A stretch of 64,000 nucleotides of DNA. Source: Providencia sp. (GTDB lineage: Bacteria > Pseudomonadota > Gammaproteobacteria > Enterobacterales > Enterobacteriaceae). The notes below the pieces were generated by a model. The model did no database searches, had not been told where the DNA came from, and saw only the letters and a list, made by a program, of their open reading frames with translations. The translations under genes were made by a program, and so were the position numbers. Positions 20,587 to 29,725 of this stretch are shown piece by piece. Within the stretch, counting starts at the first letter, position 1. The number at the start of each line of letters is the position of its first letter. Where the stretch lies: positions 1 to 64,000 of the forward strand of contig NZ_DOEH01000009.1 in assembly GCF_003533305.1 (NCBI RefSeq), written 5' to 3'.

Positions 20587-21987
20587 CTAGTTGTCAGAAT
20601 TATTGTCGATATTTTGCTTTGCAACATAGCGCTGATGAAAAAATAATAGATTTAACGCTACAAACATTAAAACTGCACTGATGGCAAAGGTCAATCTAAA
20701 ACCGGCTACTATATTTTCTTGTGGCATCGCTGCATTCATTGTACCACCTGCGGCAAAAGCAAATAATGTTGCCATTAATGCGGCACCATTAATTAAACCT
20801 AAATTACGCGATAAATTAATCACGCCAGCCAGTAATGATTTTTTATTTGAATTAACTCCAAATAGGATTGCAGTATTATTTGCAGCTTGAAATGCGGCAT
20901 AGCCAGATGTAATCAGCGTAATAAAAAGAAGATATAAGCTAATGGATAAGTGTTGAGCAAAAAGTGCAAATAATGTGAATCCTGACACCATGCAGATGAG
21001 TGCATAAAAAATAATCGTGTTTGGATTAAACTTATCAACTAATTTTCCTGCGGGTAATCCTACACAGGCAGCAACTATTGGACCACAAGACATTACAAGC
21101 CCCATTTGCCAAGGGGATAATACTAATTTATACAATAAATAAAATGGCCCAACAATTAACGTTGTCATCATTACGGTTGCAACCAGTAGGCTAAGAATTA
21201 CGCCAATAAATAGAATGGGTTGCTTTAATAATTCAATAGAAATGACAGGGTGAGCTATACGTTTTTCAACAATTACAAATGAAATTACGCTCATCACTGA
21301 TAGTGCTATTAATAAGAAGCTATAGCTTCCCCAGTTCACGATACTAAAGGTATACAGAATAATCGCTACAGTTAGAAGGGAAAGACCTAGAATATCAATG
21401 GGTTTATGTTCAATAGGGGCACTGGCTGGTTTTGGGACAAAACGGATGATGAGGAATAAAGCAATAATAGAAAAAGGAATATTAATTAAAAAGATAGCTT
21501 GCCAGCCCCATAAGTTTATTAACAATCCACCTAAAGTAGGACCTGCCGCTGTACCGATAGCCGATAATGAACCTATCAGTCCCATGGCAAATCCGCCTTT
21601 ATTTTTTGCATTTAATCCTGCAATCATTGCCATGGTAGTATTGATCATACCTGCTGCCGCCACACCTTGTAGAATACGAAACCCGATCAACCAATTTATT
21701 GTTGGTGAAAGTCCACTTAATGTAGAAGCAATGATAAAGAGGCTCAGTGAAAATAATAAAATGGTACGACGATTGATGCGATCGCCAAGGCTACCCGTCA
21801 AAATAGCAGCGCTGGTTAGGGTAATTAAATAGGCTACGATAACCCACTGAGCTTGTGAGAATGAGGCGTTAAAAGCTGATATTAGCGAGGGTACAGCAAT
21901 ATTAGTAATGCTAGTACTGAGTGAAGACAGAAATATTGGTAAAGAAAGCGCAATAAGATATCGCTTTAATGAATTAATATTTTGCAT
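20587..21987 (-). CDS. MFS drug-proton antiporter, DHA2-like (EmrB/QacA) exporter
   Basis: 466 residues of mostly hydrophobic sequence with about 14 membrane segments. The proton-antiporter loop GSLGDRINRRTILL (motif A) lies at about 65-78, RILQGVAAAGM is motif B, and GTAAGPTLGGLLINLWGWQAIF is recognisable as the exporter motif C by its G-x8-G pattern. Such proteins pump small toxic compounds out using the proton gradient. The substrate is not deducible. It precedes the LysR gene by 47 bases. Confidence 0.87.
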   Translation of the reverse strand: MQNINSLKRYLIALSLPIFLSSLSTSITNIAVPSLISAFNASFSQAQWVIVAYLITLTSAAILTGSLGDRINRRTILLFSLSLFIIASTLSGLSPTINWLIGFRILQGVAAAGMINTTMAMIAGLNAKNKGGFAMGLIGSLSAIGTAAGPTLGGLLINLWGWQAIFLINIPFSIIALFLIIRFVPKPASAPIEHKPIDILGLSLLTVAIILYTFSIVNWGSYSFLLIALSVMSVISFVIVEKRIAHPVISIELLKQPILFIGVILSLLVATVMMTTLIVGPFYLLYKLVLSPWQMGLVMSCGPIVAACVGLPAGKLVDKFNPNTIIFYALICMVSGFTLFALFAQHLSISLYLLFITLITSGYAAFQAANNTAILFGVNSNKKSLLAGVINLSRNLGLINGAALMATLFAFAAGGTMNAAMPQENIVAGFRLTFAISAVLMFVALNLLFFHQRYVAKQNIDNNSDN

Positions 21988-22086
21988 ATTATATTCGACC
22001 CATAGTTTGAATGGTTAAAAACTAAAGGTAGATTAATGCGTTTATGCCATAGTCAGAAGAGGCGTTAACCGAATAGCAGTGTTGCA

Positions 22087-22911
22087 TTAGAGGCTATAGT
22101 TGCTATGTGTTTCAATATGATTATTTCTTTCTATTTTTGAGCGCATTCGCTTAAATTGGCTTGGTGTCATTGTGGTCATCTCTTTAAATTTTCGACAAAA
22201 AGCACTGTGATCTGCATAAGCGCATTTAATTGATATATCAGTAATAGAATAATCTTCTTCTAATAATTCTATCGCATGTTCTAGGCGTTTTTTCTGAATA
22301 TATTGTTGAGGAGTAATTAAAAAAATGGATTTAAATTGGCGATTTAGTTGTGAAAGTGACAGGCCTGAAATATCGGCAAGTGTTGTGATTTTAATTGCGG
22401 TATCAAAATGATGACTAATAAAACGTTCAACTCGGCTAAGTTGGCTATTAAGCTTAGGACTAATAGATTTTACATCTTGCAAATCAACAGAAATTCCCGC
22501 AACACCAATCACTTGGTTCCGAGTGTTAAATATAGGTACTTTTGTTGTTAGACACCAACCTAATAATCCTGCTGTATAAAGATGCAATTCAAGTTTATTG
22601 ATAACACTAATTTTTTTCTGCATTACCAAATAATCTTGTGAACTATAACTTTGACCTAAATCGATATGAAAAATATCCTCGGCGCGTTTACCAATCACAT
22701 TATTTACGGTGTCAATTTTACAACGTTTAGCAAGGTTTTCATTAGCAAGTAAGTATTTGGCATTATTATCTTTTACAAAAAAAGTCACGTTCGGCAAGGT
22801 ATTAATTAATGGCATAATCAACCCTAGATGATTAAGAAAATTATTAATATTATCAATAGGGAATAACATATTTTCCTGACTAATCAATAGCAATTTATTT
22901 AAGTTAATCAT
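22087..22911 (-). CDS. PAS-domain AraC-family regulator, divergent from the hydroxyproline operon
   Basis: 274 residues. A PAS-like sensor fold spans about 35-145 (TFFVKDNNAKYLLANENLAK, IGKRAEDIF, PIFNTRNQVIGVAGISVD), and the AraC/XylS double helix-turn-helix fills about 165-260 with DISGLSLSQLNRQFKSIF and ITDISIKCAYADHSAFCRKF as the two recognition units. ATG 22911 is used because CAGGAGC precedes it; an upstream start has no such site. Divergent to the epimerase with 153 bases between, it is the obvious local activator. Its ligand is probably hydroxyproline or an intermediate, by position only. Confidence 0.85.
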   Translation of the reverse strand: MINLNKLLLISQENMLFPIDNINNFLNHLGLIMPLINTLPNVTFFVKDNNAKYLLANENLAKRCKIDTVNNVIGKRAEDIFHIDLGQSYSSQDYLVMQKKISVINKLELHLYTAGLLGWCLTTKVPIFNTRNQVIGVAGISVDLQDVKSISPKLNSQLSRVERFISHHFDTAIKITTLADISGLSLSQLNRQFKSIFLITPQQYIQKKRLEHAIELLEEDYSITDISIKCAYADHSAFCRKFKEMTTMTPSQFKRMRSKIERNNHIETHSNYSL

Positions 22912-22986
22912 GCAGTGCTCCTGTCCGTTAAACAATTTTTGTTAGTTATCTAAAATATTTTTATATTGTGCAGAAAAGCGCATAAG

Positions 22987-23015
22987 TTGACTTGAAAGAT
23001 ATCAAGAGTTATTAA
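22987..23015 (+). promoter_or_regulatory. Sigma-70 promoter of the hydroxyproline operon
   Basis: TTGACT (22987-22992), a 17-base spacer, then TATTAA (23010-23015). The start would be near 23022, about 43 bases before the epimerase ATG. The spacer contains the inverted repeat CTTGA-AAGATA-TCAAG (22991-23006), a candidate operator. Confidence 0.6.
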
Positions 23016-23029
23016 CAAAAATCAAGCAT

Positions 23030-23055
23030 CCTGTTAACAATTAAATTTTAACAGG
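23030..23055 (+). promoter_or_regulatory. Inverted repeat covering the Shine-Dalgarno of the epimerase gene
   Basis: CCTGTTAA (23030-23037) pairs with TTAACAGG (23048-23055). The right arm contains most of AGGG, the only ribosome binding site for ATG 23065. The hairpin could hold back translation, or the repeat could be a protein site. Confidence 0.55.
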
Positions 23056-23064
23056 GATAATCTA

Positions 23065-24015
23065 ATGCAGAAGCAGTACCGAAAAATAGAAGTTATTGAT
23101 TCACATACAGCAGGGGAGCCAACGCGTTTAGTTATTAATGGCTTCCCTGAATTGGGTGATTTAAATATGGCTTCTCGTCTAGAAATATTACGCACTCAAT
23201 ATGACCAATGGCGTTGCACCACGATCTTAGAGCCTCGCGGCAATGACATTTTGGTTGGCGCATTATTATGTCGACCACAAAATCCTAAAGCCGCCGCGGG
23301 TGTTATTTTTTTTAATAATGAAGGTTATTTAGGGATGTGTGGGCATGGCACGATTGGTTTAATCACGTCATTACATTTTTTAGGTCAGATATCTTATGGC
23401 AACCATCTGATTGAAACACCCGTGGGGGATGTTACCGCGCAATTACACCAAGATGGCAGCGTTAGTATTCAAAATGTTTATTCCTACCGTTACCGTAAGG
23501 CAGTGCAAATTAATATTCCTGATGTAGGAGTCATTGTTGGAGATATTGCATGGGGAGGTAATTGGTTTTTTCTGGTTGAAAATTCCCCTATCGATATTCA
23601 CTATCGTGATGCTAAAGCGTTGACTGAGCTGTGTTTAAAAATCAAGCAAGTCCTAGCTTCTCAAGGTATATACGGTAAAGATAACCAAGAAATTGACCAT
23701 ATCGAATTATTTGGCTCACATCCCAACGCCAATAGCCAAAGTTTTGTGCTCTGTCCTGGTGGTGCTTATGACCGTTCACCTTGTGGAACGGGAACTAGTG
23801 CCAAGCTTGCATGCCTTGCGGCGGATAAAAAATTGGCGGCGGGCGAAATATGGCATCAAGCCAGTGTGATCGGCAGCCAATTCCAAGCCAGTTACCAACC
23901 TTCTGATGAAGGTGGCATCATCCCAACTATCCGTGGTACTGCCTATATTAGTGGGCAAAATAGCTTATTAATTGATGAGCAAGATCCATTTCGTTTTGGC
24001 ATCACGGCCGCGTGA
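23065..24015 (+). CDS. Proline racemase-family 4-hydroxyproline 2-epimerase
   Basis: Interconverts trans-4-hydroxy-L-proline and cis-4-hydroxy-D-proline without cofactor. The 316-residue protein has both catalytic cysteines: Cys92 in GMCGHGTIG and Cys240 in DRSPCGTGTSAK. A Cys pair marks a racemase or epimerase, whereas dehydratases of this family lack one. Proline racemase is possible on motif grounds alone; the three following genes favour hydroxyproline. First gene of a four-gene operon. Confidence 0.88.
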   Translation: MQKQYRKIEVIDSHTAGEPTRLVINGFPELGDLNMASRLEILRTQYDQWRCTTILEPRGNDILVGALLCRPQNPKAAAGVIFFNNEGYLGMCGHGTIGLITSLHFLGQISYGNHLIETPVGDVTAQLHQDGSVSIQNVYSYRYRKAVQINIPDVGVIVGDIAWGGNWFFLVENSPIDIHYRDAKALTELCLKIKQVLASQGIYGKDNQEIDHIELFGSHPNANSQSFVLCPGGAYDRSPCGTGTSAKLACLAADKKLAAGEIWHQASVIGSQFQASYQPSDEGGIIPTIRGTAYISGQNSLLIDEQDPFRFGITAA

Positions 24016-24024
24016 GGTGTCATC

Positions 24025-25272
24025 ATGACTAAAAAATATCCGGTGGTGGTGATTGGTGGTGGCATTATTGGCTTAAGTATTGCGTTATCGGTGCAAGCTG
24101 AGGGAACTGATGTTTTATTGGTTGATAAAAATGAGATTGGTTCTGGCGCGTCATTTGGTAACGCAGGGCATATAGCGACCGAACAAGTTTTTCCTATTGC
24201 TGATCCTTCTATTTTGAAATCAATTCCCGGTATGCTTTTCGATCCTCTTGGTGCTTTGCGTTTAGATTGGCGATATTTATTACCGCTAACGCCTTGGTTA
24301 TTGAAATTACTGGGAAATATGCGACATAAACATTTTATGCGCATCCATCGAACATTAGCAATATTCAATAGCGCTTCATTAACCTCATGGCAAGCCTTTG
24401 AGCAGAAATGGCAACTAGATGATTTAGTTAAACTAACCGGCTCGTTGTTGGTTGCAGAAAAGCTAAAAACGCTGGATAAATTAAATCAACATGGGGAATA
24501 CCTCAACAGTATTGGGGTGCAAAATCAATTTCTAACTCAAGAACAGCTATTGGTTCGTGAGCCTGGATTAGCTACCAGTCAACTCGGCGGGCTTTTTTAT
24601 CCGAATACTGGGCATGTCACTGACTTGACTGCATTACATGCACGGCTAGTACAAGCGTTTCAACAATTAGGTGGAAATGTGCTGACAGGCTGTGAAGTGA
24701 CCGCCATTAACTCATCATCGAGTGATAAAGCGTTAGTCACAACAACACAAGGTGAATTTGATGCACAGAAAGTGGTGATTGCGGGTGGCGCATTTTCTAA
24801 GTCATTAGTGAAGATGGTTAGCCGTATTAATGTGCCTCTTGAGACGGAACGTGGTTATCACTTGATGTTACCGAAAGAAATCAACAGGCTGACTGTGCCC
24901 GTATCTAGCATGGATCGGCGTTTTATTATGACGCCAATGAAGGGTGGATTGCGTCTTGCAGGTACAGTTGAATATGCAGGATTGACGCGTCCACCTAACA
25001 TGCAACGGGCACGCCACTTTATTCCTCTAGCGACGCCGATGCTGAATAAATCATTAAATACCCAACAAAGCAGTGAATGGATGGGGTTTCGTCCGACGAC
25101 CTCAGATTCATTACCCGTAATCGATAAAAAAGGCCCTTATATTTTTGCTTTTGGGCATCAACACTTGGGACTTACACAAGCTGCTCTCACCGCAGATATT
25201 GTCAATAACTTGATCCACGAGCAACCGACAGTGGTCGATTGTTTGCCTTTTACCATCGAAAGATTTCTTTAA
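24025..25272 (+). CDS. FAD-dependent D-amino-acid (D-hydroxyproline) dehydrogenase
   Basis: DadA-like flavoenzyme of 415 residues that in this context would oxidise cis-4-hydroxy-D-proline to 1-pyrroline-4-hydroxy-2-carboxylate. The FAD dinucleotide-binding loop VVIGGGIIGLSIAL lies at about 8-21, GSGASFGNAGHI at about 38-50, and the C-terminal flavin contacts include MGFRPTTSDSLPVID. It starts nine bases after the epimerase. No signal peptide is seen; the enzyme is probably peripheral at the inner membrane face, like DadA. Confidence 0.85.
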   Translation: MTKKYPVVVIGGGIIGLSIALSVQAEGTDVLLVDKNEIGSGASFGNAGHIATEQVFPIADPSILKSIPGMLFDPLGALRLDWRYLLPLTPWLLKLLGNMRHKHFMRIHRTLAIFNSASLTSWQAFEQKWQLDDLVKLTGSLLVAEKLKTLDKLNQHGEYLNSIGVQNQFLTQEQLLVREPGLATSQLGGLFYPNTGHVTDLTALHARLVQAFQQLGGNVLTGCEVTAINSSSSDKALVTTTQGEFDAQKVVIAGGAFSKSLVKMVSRINVPLETERGYHLMLPKEINRLTVPVSSMDRRFIMTPMKGGLRLAGTVEYAGLTRPPNMQRARHFIPLATPMLNKSLNTQQSSEWMGFRPTTSDSLPVIDKKGPYIFAFGHQHLGLTQAALTADIVNNLIHEQPTVVDCLPFTIERFL

Positions 25273-25289
25273 TTTTGAGGAGAATTCCA

Positions 25290-26165
25290 ATGAATTTTCA
25301 TGGCATCCTAGTTCCTATCGTTACACCATTTCATGATGATTTGTCATTGAATATTAGTGGGTTAGCTAAATTAACCGAAAAACTTATCGACAGTGGTGTG
25401 ACAGGTTTAGTGGTTTGTGGAACCACTGGTGAATATTACGCTTTGAATGAAGAGGAGCGTAAAACAGTACTGATGACAGTAAGTAAAGTGGCGAAGGGAA
25501 GAGTTACGTTGATAGCGGGGATTAATGATCTATCAACCGAAGGTGCTATAAATCGCGCGGAACAAGCAAAGCAATTAGGTTATGAAGGATTAATGTTATC
25601 GCCACCCCCGTATAGCCTACCTGACCAGCAAGGGGTATTTGCACATTATCAAAAAGTCGCCTCGTCAACATCACTCCCCATCATTATGTATAACTTTCCT
25701 GCGCGTATTGGTATTGAAATTGAATATGACACTGTCGTGAAACTGGCTGAAATTGACAATATTGTGGCCATTAAAGAAAGCAGCGGGGATTTTAGTCGTG
25801 CATTACGTCTTCTTCAAACTTCATTTGAGAATTTCGAAGTTATTTGTGGCTGTGATGACCAGCCTGTCGACTTCTTCTTTTGGGGAGCCAGAAGCTGGAT
25901 AGCTGGATCAGGAAATGTATTTCCTGTAGAGCAAGTGGCTATCTATGAAGCTTCAGTACAAGAAGATTGGGGAAAAGCAAAGCAGATCATGAATGAAATC
26001 TATCCTGCAATCTATTCGATGGAATCGGGTAATTATAATCAAAAAGCGAAAGCTGGCTGTTTTAAAAGTGCATTTAAGGTTGGACCCGTTCGATTACCAT
26101 TAACTAATATTTCTGACTCTGAACGAGATGAATTCCTTTCTCTTATCACGATAGAAGGGAAATAA
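25290..26165 (+). CDS. DHDPS/NAL-family lyase, likely pyrroline-4-hydroxy-2-carboxylate deaminase
   Basis: Class I aldolase-type protein of 291 residues with the family marks: GTTGEYYAL at 44-52, Tyr134 in MYNFPAR, and the Schiff-base Lys162 in VAIKESSGD. In hydroxyproline operons this family deaminates and dehydrates 1-pyrroline-4-hydroxy-2-carboxylate to 2-oxoglutarate semialdehyde. ATG 25290 is chosen over an upstream ATG inside the preceding gene because GAGGAG precedes it. True dihydrodipicolinate synthase is less likely given the operon. Confidence 0.83.
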   Translation: MNFHGILVPIVTPFHDDLSLNISGLAKLTEKLIDSGVTGLVVCGTTGEYYALNEEERKTVLMTVSKVAKGRVTLIAGINDLSTEGAINRAEQAKQLGYEGLMLSPPPYSLPDQQGVFAHYQKVASSTSLPIIMYNFPARIGIEIEYDTVVKLAEIDNIVAIKESSGDFSRALRLLQTSFENFEVICGCDDQPVDFFFWGARSWIAGSGNVFPVEQVAIYEASVQEDWGKAKQIMNEIYPAIYSMESGNYNQKAKAGCFKSAFKVGPVRLPLTNISDSERDEFLSLITIEGK

Positions 26166-26167
26166 TA

Positions 26168-27652
26168 ATGAAAATAAGTAAAGAGCAGGTATTTGAACGT
26201 GCTAAAAAAGGGAAATTATGGGCGGGTAATTTAATTGAAGATTATCAAAGTAACGCAGCAAAATTAGAGAATCGAACACCTATCGATAACAGTGTGATTG
26301 GTTATATTGCTGATGGAAGCGTGAGCGATATCGATGCTGCCGTTAGTCTTGCTCGCTCAACATTTAAAGCGGGTAACTGGCGTGGGTTATCACCCCAGCA
26401 ACGAAAACAAGTTATGTTACGGTGGGCGCAATTGGTTGAAGAACACAGTGAAGAGCTTGCTGCACTTGATTGTATCGATGCAGGTAAGCCAATTACCGAA
26501 TGTTTGAACACTGATTTACCCGCTACCATTGAAACTTTTTATTGGTATGCAGAAGCGGTAGATAAATTATTTGGTAAGGTCGCTCCGACGAGTCAACAAG
26601 AGTTGGGTTTGATTGTACATGAGCCGATTGGCGTCGTCGGCGCTGTATTGCCTTGGAATTTTCCTGCTCAGATGTTTGCTTGGAAAGTTGCACCGGCGTT
26701 AGCGGTAGGTAATTCCGTGATTGTAAAACCCGCAGAATTAACGTCATTAAGCGCTTATCGCTTAGTGGAACTTGCTTATGAAGCGGGCGTACCTAAAGGT
26801 GCGTTGAGTTTAGTGTGTGGATTAGGTGAAAAAGTTGGGGAGGCGCTTGGCCGACATAGTGATGTAGATATGGTCTCTTTTACCGGTTCAACTGAGGTAG
26901 GGCGCTTATTTTTAAAATATTCGGCAGAAAGTAACTTAAAGGAAATCGTTCTTGAGTGTGGTGGAAAAAGTCCGCAAGTAGTGTTCGAAGATGCTGACAT
27001 CGATGCTGCTATTCCTCATATTATGGCTGCTGCGTTTTGGAATATGAGTGAGAATTGCAGTTGTGGTTCGCGGCTTATTGTGCATGAACGGATTAAGCCA
27101 TTATTACTCGAAAAACTGATTGCAGCGGCCGCATTATGGAAAGTAGGCAATCCGATGGATGCTGATGTTTCTATCGGCCCCATGGTAGAAGAAGCGCATT
27201 TTGAAAAAGTTAAATCATTTTTAGCGCTCACAATTAAAGAAGGCGGGCATCTTGTTACTGGGGGTAAAATACACAGTGAAATAGGTGCTGGTTGGTATAT
27301 TGAACCAACAATTTTTGATGATATTACACCACAGATGTCGCTCTTTAAGCAGGAAGTTTTCGGACCTATTTTAGCCGTTACCTCTTTTAATACAGATGAA
27401 GAAGCGGTCGCATTGGCTAATGATACTCAATATGGGCTTGCGGCCTCTTTTTATAGTCAAAATATCCATCGTGTGATGAATATTGCACGGCAGATCAATG
27501 CGGGCACTATTTCTATTAATGGATTTAGTGAAGGAAATATTACCACACCGTTTGGCGGTTTTCGTCAATCAGGTTTTGGGGGGAAAGACAACGGAATTGA
27601 GGCATTTGAACAATACACCCAAACTAAAGTTATCTGGTTTATCAATCATTAA
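26168..27652 (+). CDS. Aldehyde dehydrogenase, likely 2-oxoglutarate semialdehyde dehydrogenase
   Basis: NAD(P)-dependent ALDH of 494 residues. Active-site residues are all visible: Asn164 in PWNFPA, Glu263 in LECGGKS and nucleophile Cys297 in NMSENCSCGSR; the cofactor loop FTGSTEVG is at about 238-245. Sequence around Cys297 and WAGNLI differs from PuuC-type dehydrogenases, though overall they are related. By context it oxidises 2-oxoglutarate semialdehyde to 2-oxoglutarate, the last step of hydroxyproline use. It starts two bases after the lyase gene and ends at a strong terminator. Confidence 0.84.
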   Translation: MKISKEQVFERAKKGKLWAGNLIEDYQSNAAKLENRTPIDNSVIGYIADGSVSDIDAAVSLARSTFKAGNWRGLSPQQRKQVMLRWAQLVEEHSEELAALDCIDAGKPITECLNTDLPATIETFYWYAEAVDKLFGKVAPTSQQELGLIVHEPIGVVGAVLPWNFPAQMFAWKVAPALAVGNSVIVKPAELTSLSAYRLVELAYEAGVPKGALSLVCGLGEKVGEALGRHSDVDMVSFTGSTEVGRLFLKYSAESNLKEIVLECGGKSPQVVFEDADIDAAIPHIMAAAFWNMSENCSCGSRLIVHERIKPLLLEKLIAAAALWKVGNPMDADVSIGPMVEEAHFEKVKSFLALTIKEGGHLVTGGKIHSEIGAGWYIEPTIFDDITPQMSLFKQEVFGPILAVTSFNTDEEAVALANDTQYGLAASFYSQNIHRVMNIARQINAGTISINGFSEGNITTPFGGFRQSGFGGKDNGIEAFEQYTQTKVIWFINH

Positions 27653-27660
27653 ATCACAAT

Positions 27661-27692
27661 AACCTGAGCCAATATTGGCTCAGGTTTTTTTT
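27661..27692 (+). terminator. Rho-independent terminator of the hydroxyproline operon
   Basis: AACCTGAGCCAAT pairs with ATTGGCTCAGGTT as a perfect 26-base palindrome (27661-27686) followed by eight T. It begins eight bases after the aldehyde dehydrogenase stop. Confidence 0.95.
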
Positions 27693-27740
27693 ACCCTACA
27701 AACATAAAACATATTATTACAATAACGAAGGAGTATTCAT

Positions 27741-29261
27741 ATGGAAGCCATCGTAAATACCATCGTTGGTTACATCTGGGGTAATGCATTAGTGATATTA
27801 TCGCTGGGTGTTGGGCTTTATTTTACGCTGCTCACGCGTGGTGTGCAATTTCGCTACTTAATCAAAATGGTTTGCTTACTAAAAGAAAATAAAGCCTCTA
27901 AAGAAGGGATATCATCATTCCAAGCATTTTGCCTTGCACTATCTGGTCGTGTTGGCGTAGGTAATATTGCCGGTGTTGCTACTGCAATCGCAGCGGGAGG
28001 GCCGGGAGCTATATTTTGGATGGTAGTCATGGGGCTCTTGGGCGGTGCGAGTGCATTTATCGAATCCACATTAGCGCAAATTTATAAGCAGCGTTCTGAT
28101 GGGCAGTATCGTGGTGGTTCTCCTTATTACATTGAAAAGGGCTTAAAATTAAAACCATTTGCGATTATGGTCGCGGTAGTGATTTGTTTATCTTATGGTG
28201 TATTAGTGCCGGGTATTCAAGCAAATACTATTGCGGATTCATTCCAAACTTCATTTAATATTCCCCCGATGGTGACTGGTGCGATTGTTACCGTATTAAT
28301 GGCATGGCTAATTTTTGGCGGTGTCAAACGTATTGCTAGTGCTGCCGATAAAATTGTACCGTTGATGGCTATCGCTTATATCATCATGATGGTCATTATT
28401 TTAGGGAGTCACTTCGAAAAAGTGCCAGCGATGTTCAGCTTAATATTCCGTAGTGCATTGGGAATGGATGCGGTATTTGGTGGAATTATCGGTACTGCGG
28501 TTTCGTGGGGGGTACGCCGCGCCGTATTTTCGAATGTTGCAGGTGCCGGCGAGGCAACATTTAGCTCAGCGGCAGCCGAAGTTAGCCATCCCGTAAAACA
28601 GGGCCTTATCCAAGCATTTTCTATTTATATTGATACTGTTGTGGTATGTACTGCATCAGGTTTGATGATTTTAGTGACCAATATGTACAATGTATTCCCT
28701 GATGGCTCTGCAACGGCGTTAGTTGAATATGTCCCTGGTGTCGCGGCTGGTACAGCTTGGACTCAAATGGCCGTATCAACGGTATTTACCTCCGCGGGAT
28801 CGGGGTTTGTCTCGATAGCTGTGTTCTTATTTGCATTCACCACTTTGATGGCTTACTACTATATAGCAGAAACGACCATAGTTTATCTCGACCGCAAGCT
28901 CTCTTATCCAGTCTTAAAATTGATACTAAAATTTGTTTTTTTAGGGATTGTTTTTATGGGAAGTGTGCAATCCGTTAGTATCATGTGGGGGCTGGGTGAT
29001 ATTGGTTTCGGTAGTATGAGCTATTTAAACTTGGTCGCAATTGTCTTTTTATCTAAGCCAGCGCTTAGGGCTCTTAGAGATTACGAAAGGCAGGAAAAAC
29101 TTGGAGTTGACCCAGTGTTTGATCCTAAAGTTGCTGGTGTTGAAAATGCAGAGCTTTGGGAAGACATCAGTCGTGAATATCATGCGAAAGGTTATGGTGT
29201 TATTCAAACAGAAATTAAAACTGAAAGCAGATTGACTAAGGAAGAGTTAATTGAAAAGTAG
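27741..29261 (+). CDS. AGCS-family sodium:amino-acid symporter
   Basis: 506-residue inner-membrane protein of the alanine/glycine:cation symporter family with about 11 membrane segments. Family signatures include [25 protein letters not shown], visible as the conserved GRVGxGNIxGVA block at about 70-85, and [22 protein letters not shown] precedes the ATG. It lies 88 bases after the aldehyde dehydrogenase, beyond that operon's terminator, so it is expressed separately or by read-through. Import of hydroxyproline, proline or alanine is possible; position favours the operon's substrate. Confidence 0.88.
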   Translation: MEAIVNTIVGYIWGNALVILSLGVGLYFTLLTRGVQFRYLIKMVCLLKENKASKEGISSFQAFCLALSGRVGVGNIAGVATAIAAGGPGAIFWMVVMGLLGGASAFIESTLAQIYKQRSDGQYRGGSPYYIEKGLKLKPFAIMVAVVICLSYGVLVPGIQANTIADSFQTSFNIPPMVTGAIVTVLMAWLIFGGVKRIASAADKIVPLMAIAYIIMMVIILGSHFEKVPAMFSLIFRSALGMDAVFGGIIGTAVSWGVRRAVFSNVAGAGEATFSSAAAEVSHPVKQGLIQAFSIYIDTVVVCTASGLMILVTNMYNVFPDGSATALVEYVPGVAAGTAWTQMAVSTVFTSAGSGFVSIAVFLFAFTTLMAYYYIAETTIVYLDRKLSYPVLKLILKFVFLGIVFMGSVQSVSIMWGLGDIGFGSMSYLNLVAIVFLSKPALRALRDYERQEKLGVDPVFDPKVAGVENAELWEDISREYHAKGYGVIQTEIKTESRLTKEELIEK

Positions 29262-29282
29262 ATATAAAAATTTGCTTAAAAA

Positions 29283-29372
29283 TGGCGGTGAGAGAGGGGT
29301 TCGAACCCTCGATACGTTCGCACGTATACACACTTTCCAGGCGTGCTCCTTCAGCCTCTCGGACACCTCACC
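29283..29372 (-). tRNA. tRNA-Ser (anticodon GGA)
   Basis: 90-base class II tRNA with encoded CCA (29283-29285), acceptor GGTGAGG paired with TCTCACC, T-loop TTCGAAC, a long variable arm and the anticodon GGA at 29336-29338 in loop CTGGAAA. It decodes UCC and UCU. It matches E. coli serX in sequence and in position next to ghrA. Confidence 0.98.
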
Positions 29373-29445
29373 GTATTTTTAATGCTGTCGTTACATTATA
29401 AGATATAAAAAACTACTTTATAAACTTGCACTGCAACGGGGCGCT

Positions 29446-29474
29446 ACTATAGGGAAAATAGCGCCTTACGTCAA
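29446..29474 (-). promoter_or_regulatory. Strong stringent-type promoter of the tRNA-Ser gene
   Basis: On the minus strand TTGACG (29469-29474), a 17-base spacer and TATAGT (29446-29451) are followed by the GC-rich discriminator AGCGCCCC, typical of ppGpp-controlled stable RNA promoters. Transcription would start near 29439, about 67 bases before the tRNA. The inverted repeat GGCGCTA/TAGCGCC (29440-29446, 29459-29465) straddles the -10. The remaining 29475-29725 up to ghrA is AT-rich with no gene. Confidence 0.8.
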
Positions 29475-29725
29475 CTCCCTATTGCTTATTATTCTTGTTT
29501 TTGTGGTTGTTTAGTTAAATAAAAATCAATTTGATTATTATCTATTCGACGAAGTTAGTTTCTAATTTTATTTAATTATTATTTGTTAATTTAAACTGCA
29601 AGGTATTATTGCAAAATTCGTTATCTACTTAACAAAATACTGATCGGGTGCAATCTAGATGGTTGTATTGACTTGAAAATAAACTCCTTTACGCACACTC
29701 TGTTAGAAACCCAAGAGGAGTTGCC

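Noticed and set aside
21398..21832. 144-codon plus-strand frame inside the MFS gene
   Set aside because: Antisense to a well-supported transporter with clear MFS motifs.
29283..29372. tRNA-Ser as the attachment site of an island carrying the hydroxyproline genes
   Set aside because: No integrase lies beside the tRNA and I found no second copy of its 3' end to the left. The idea stays possible but unsupported.
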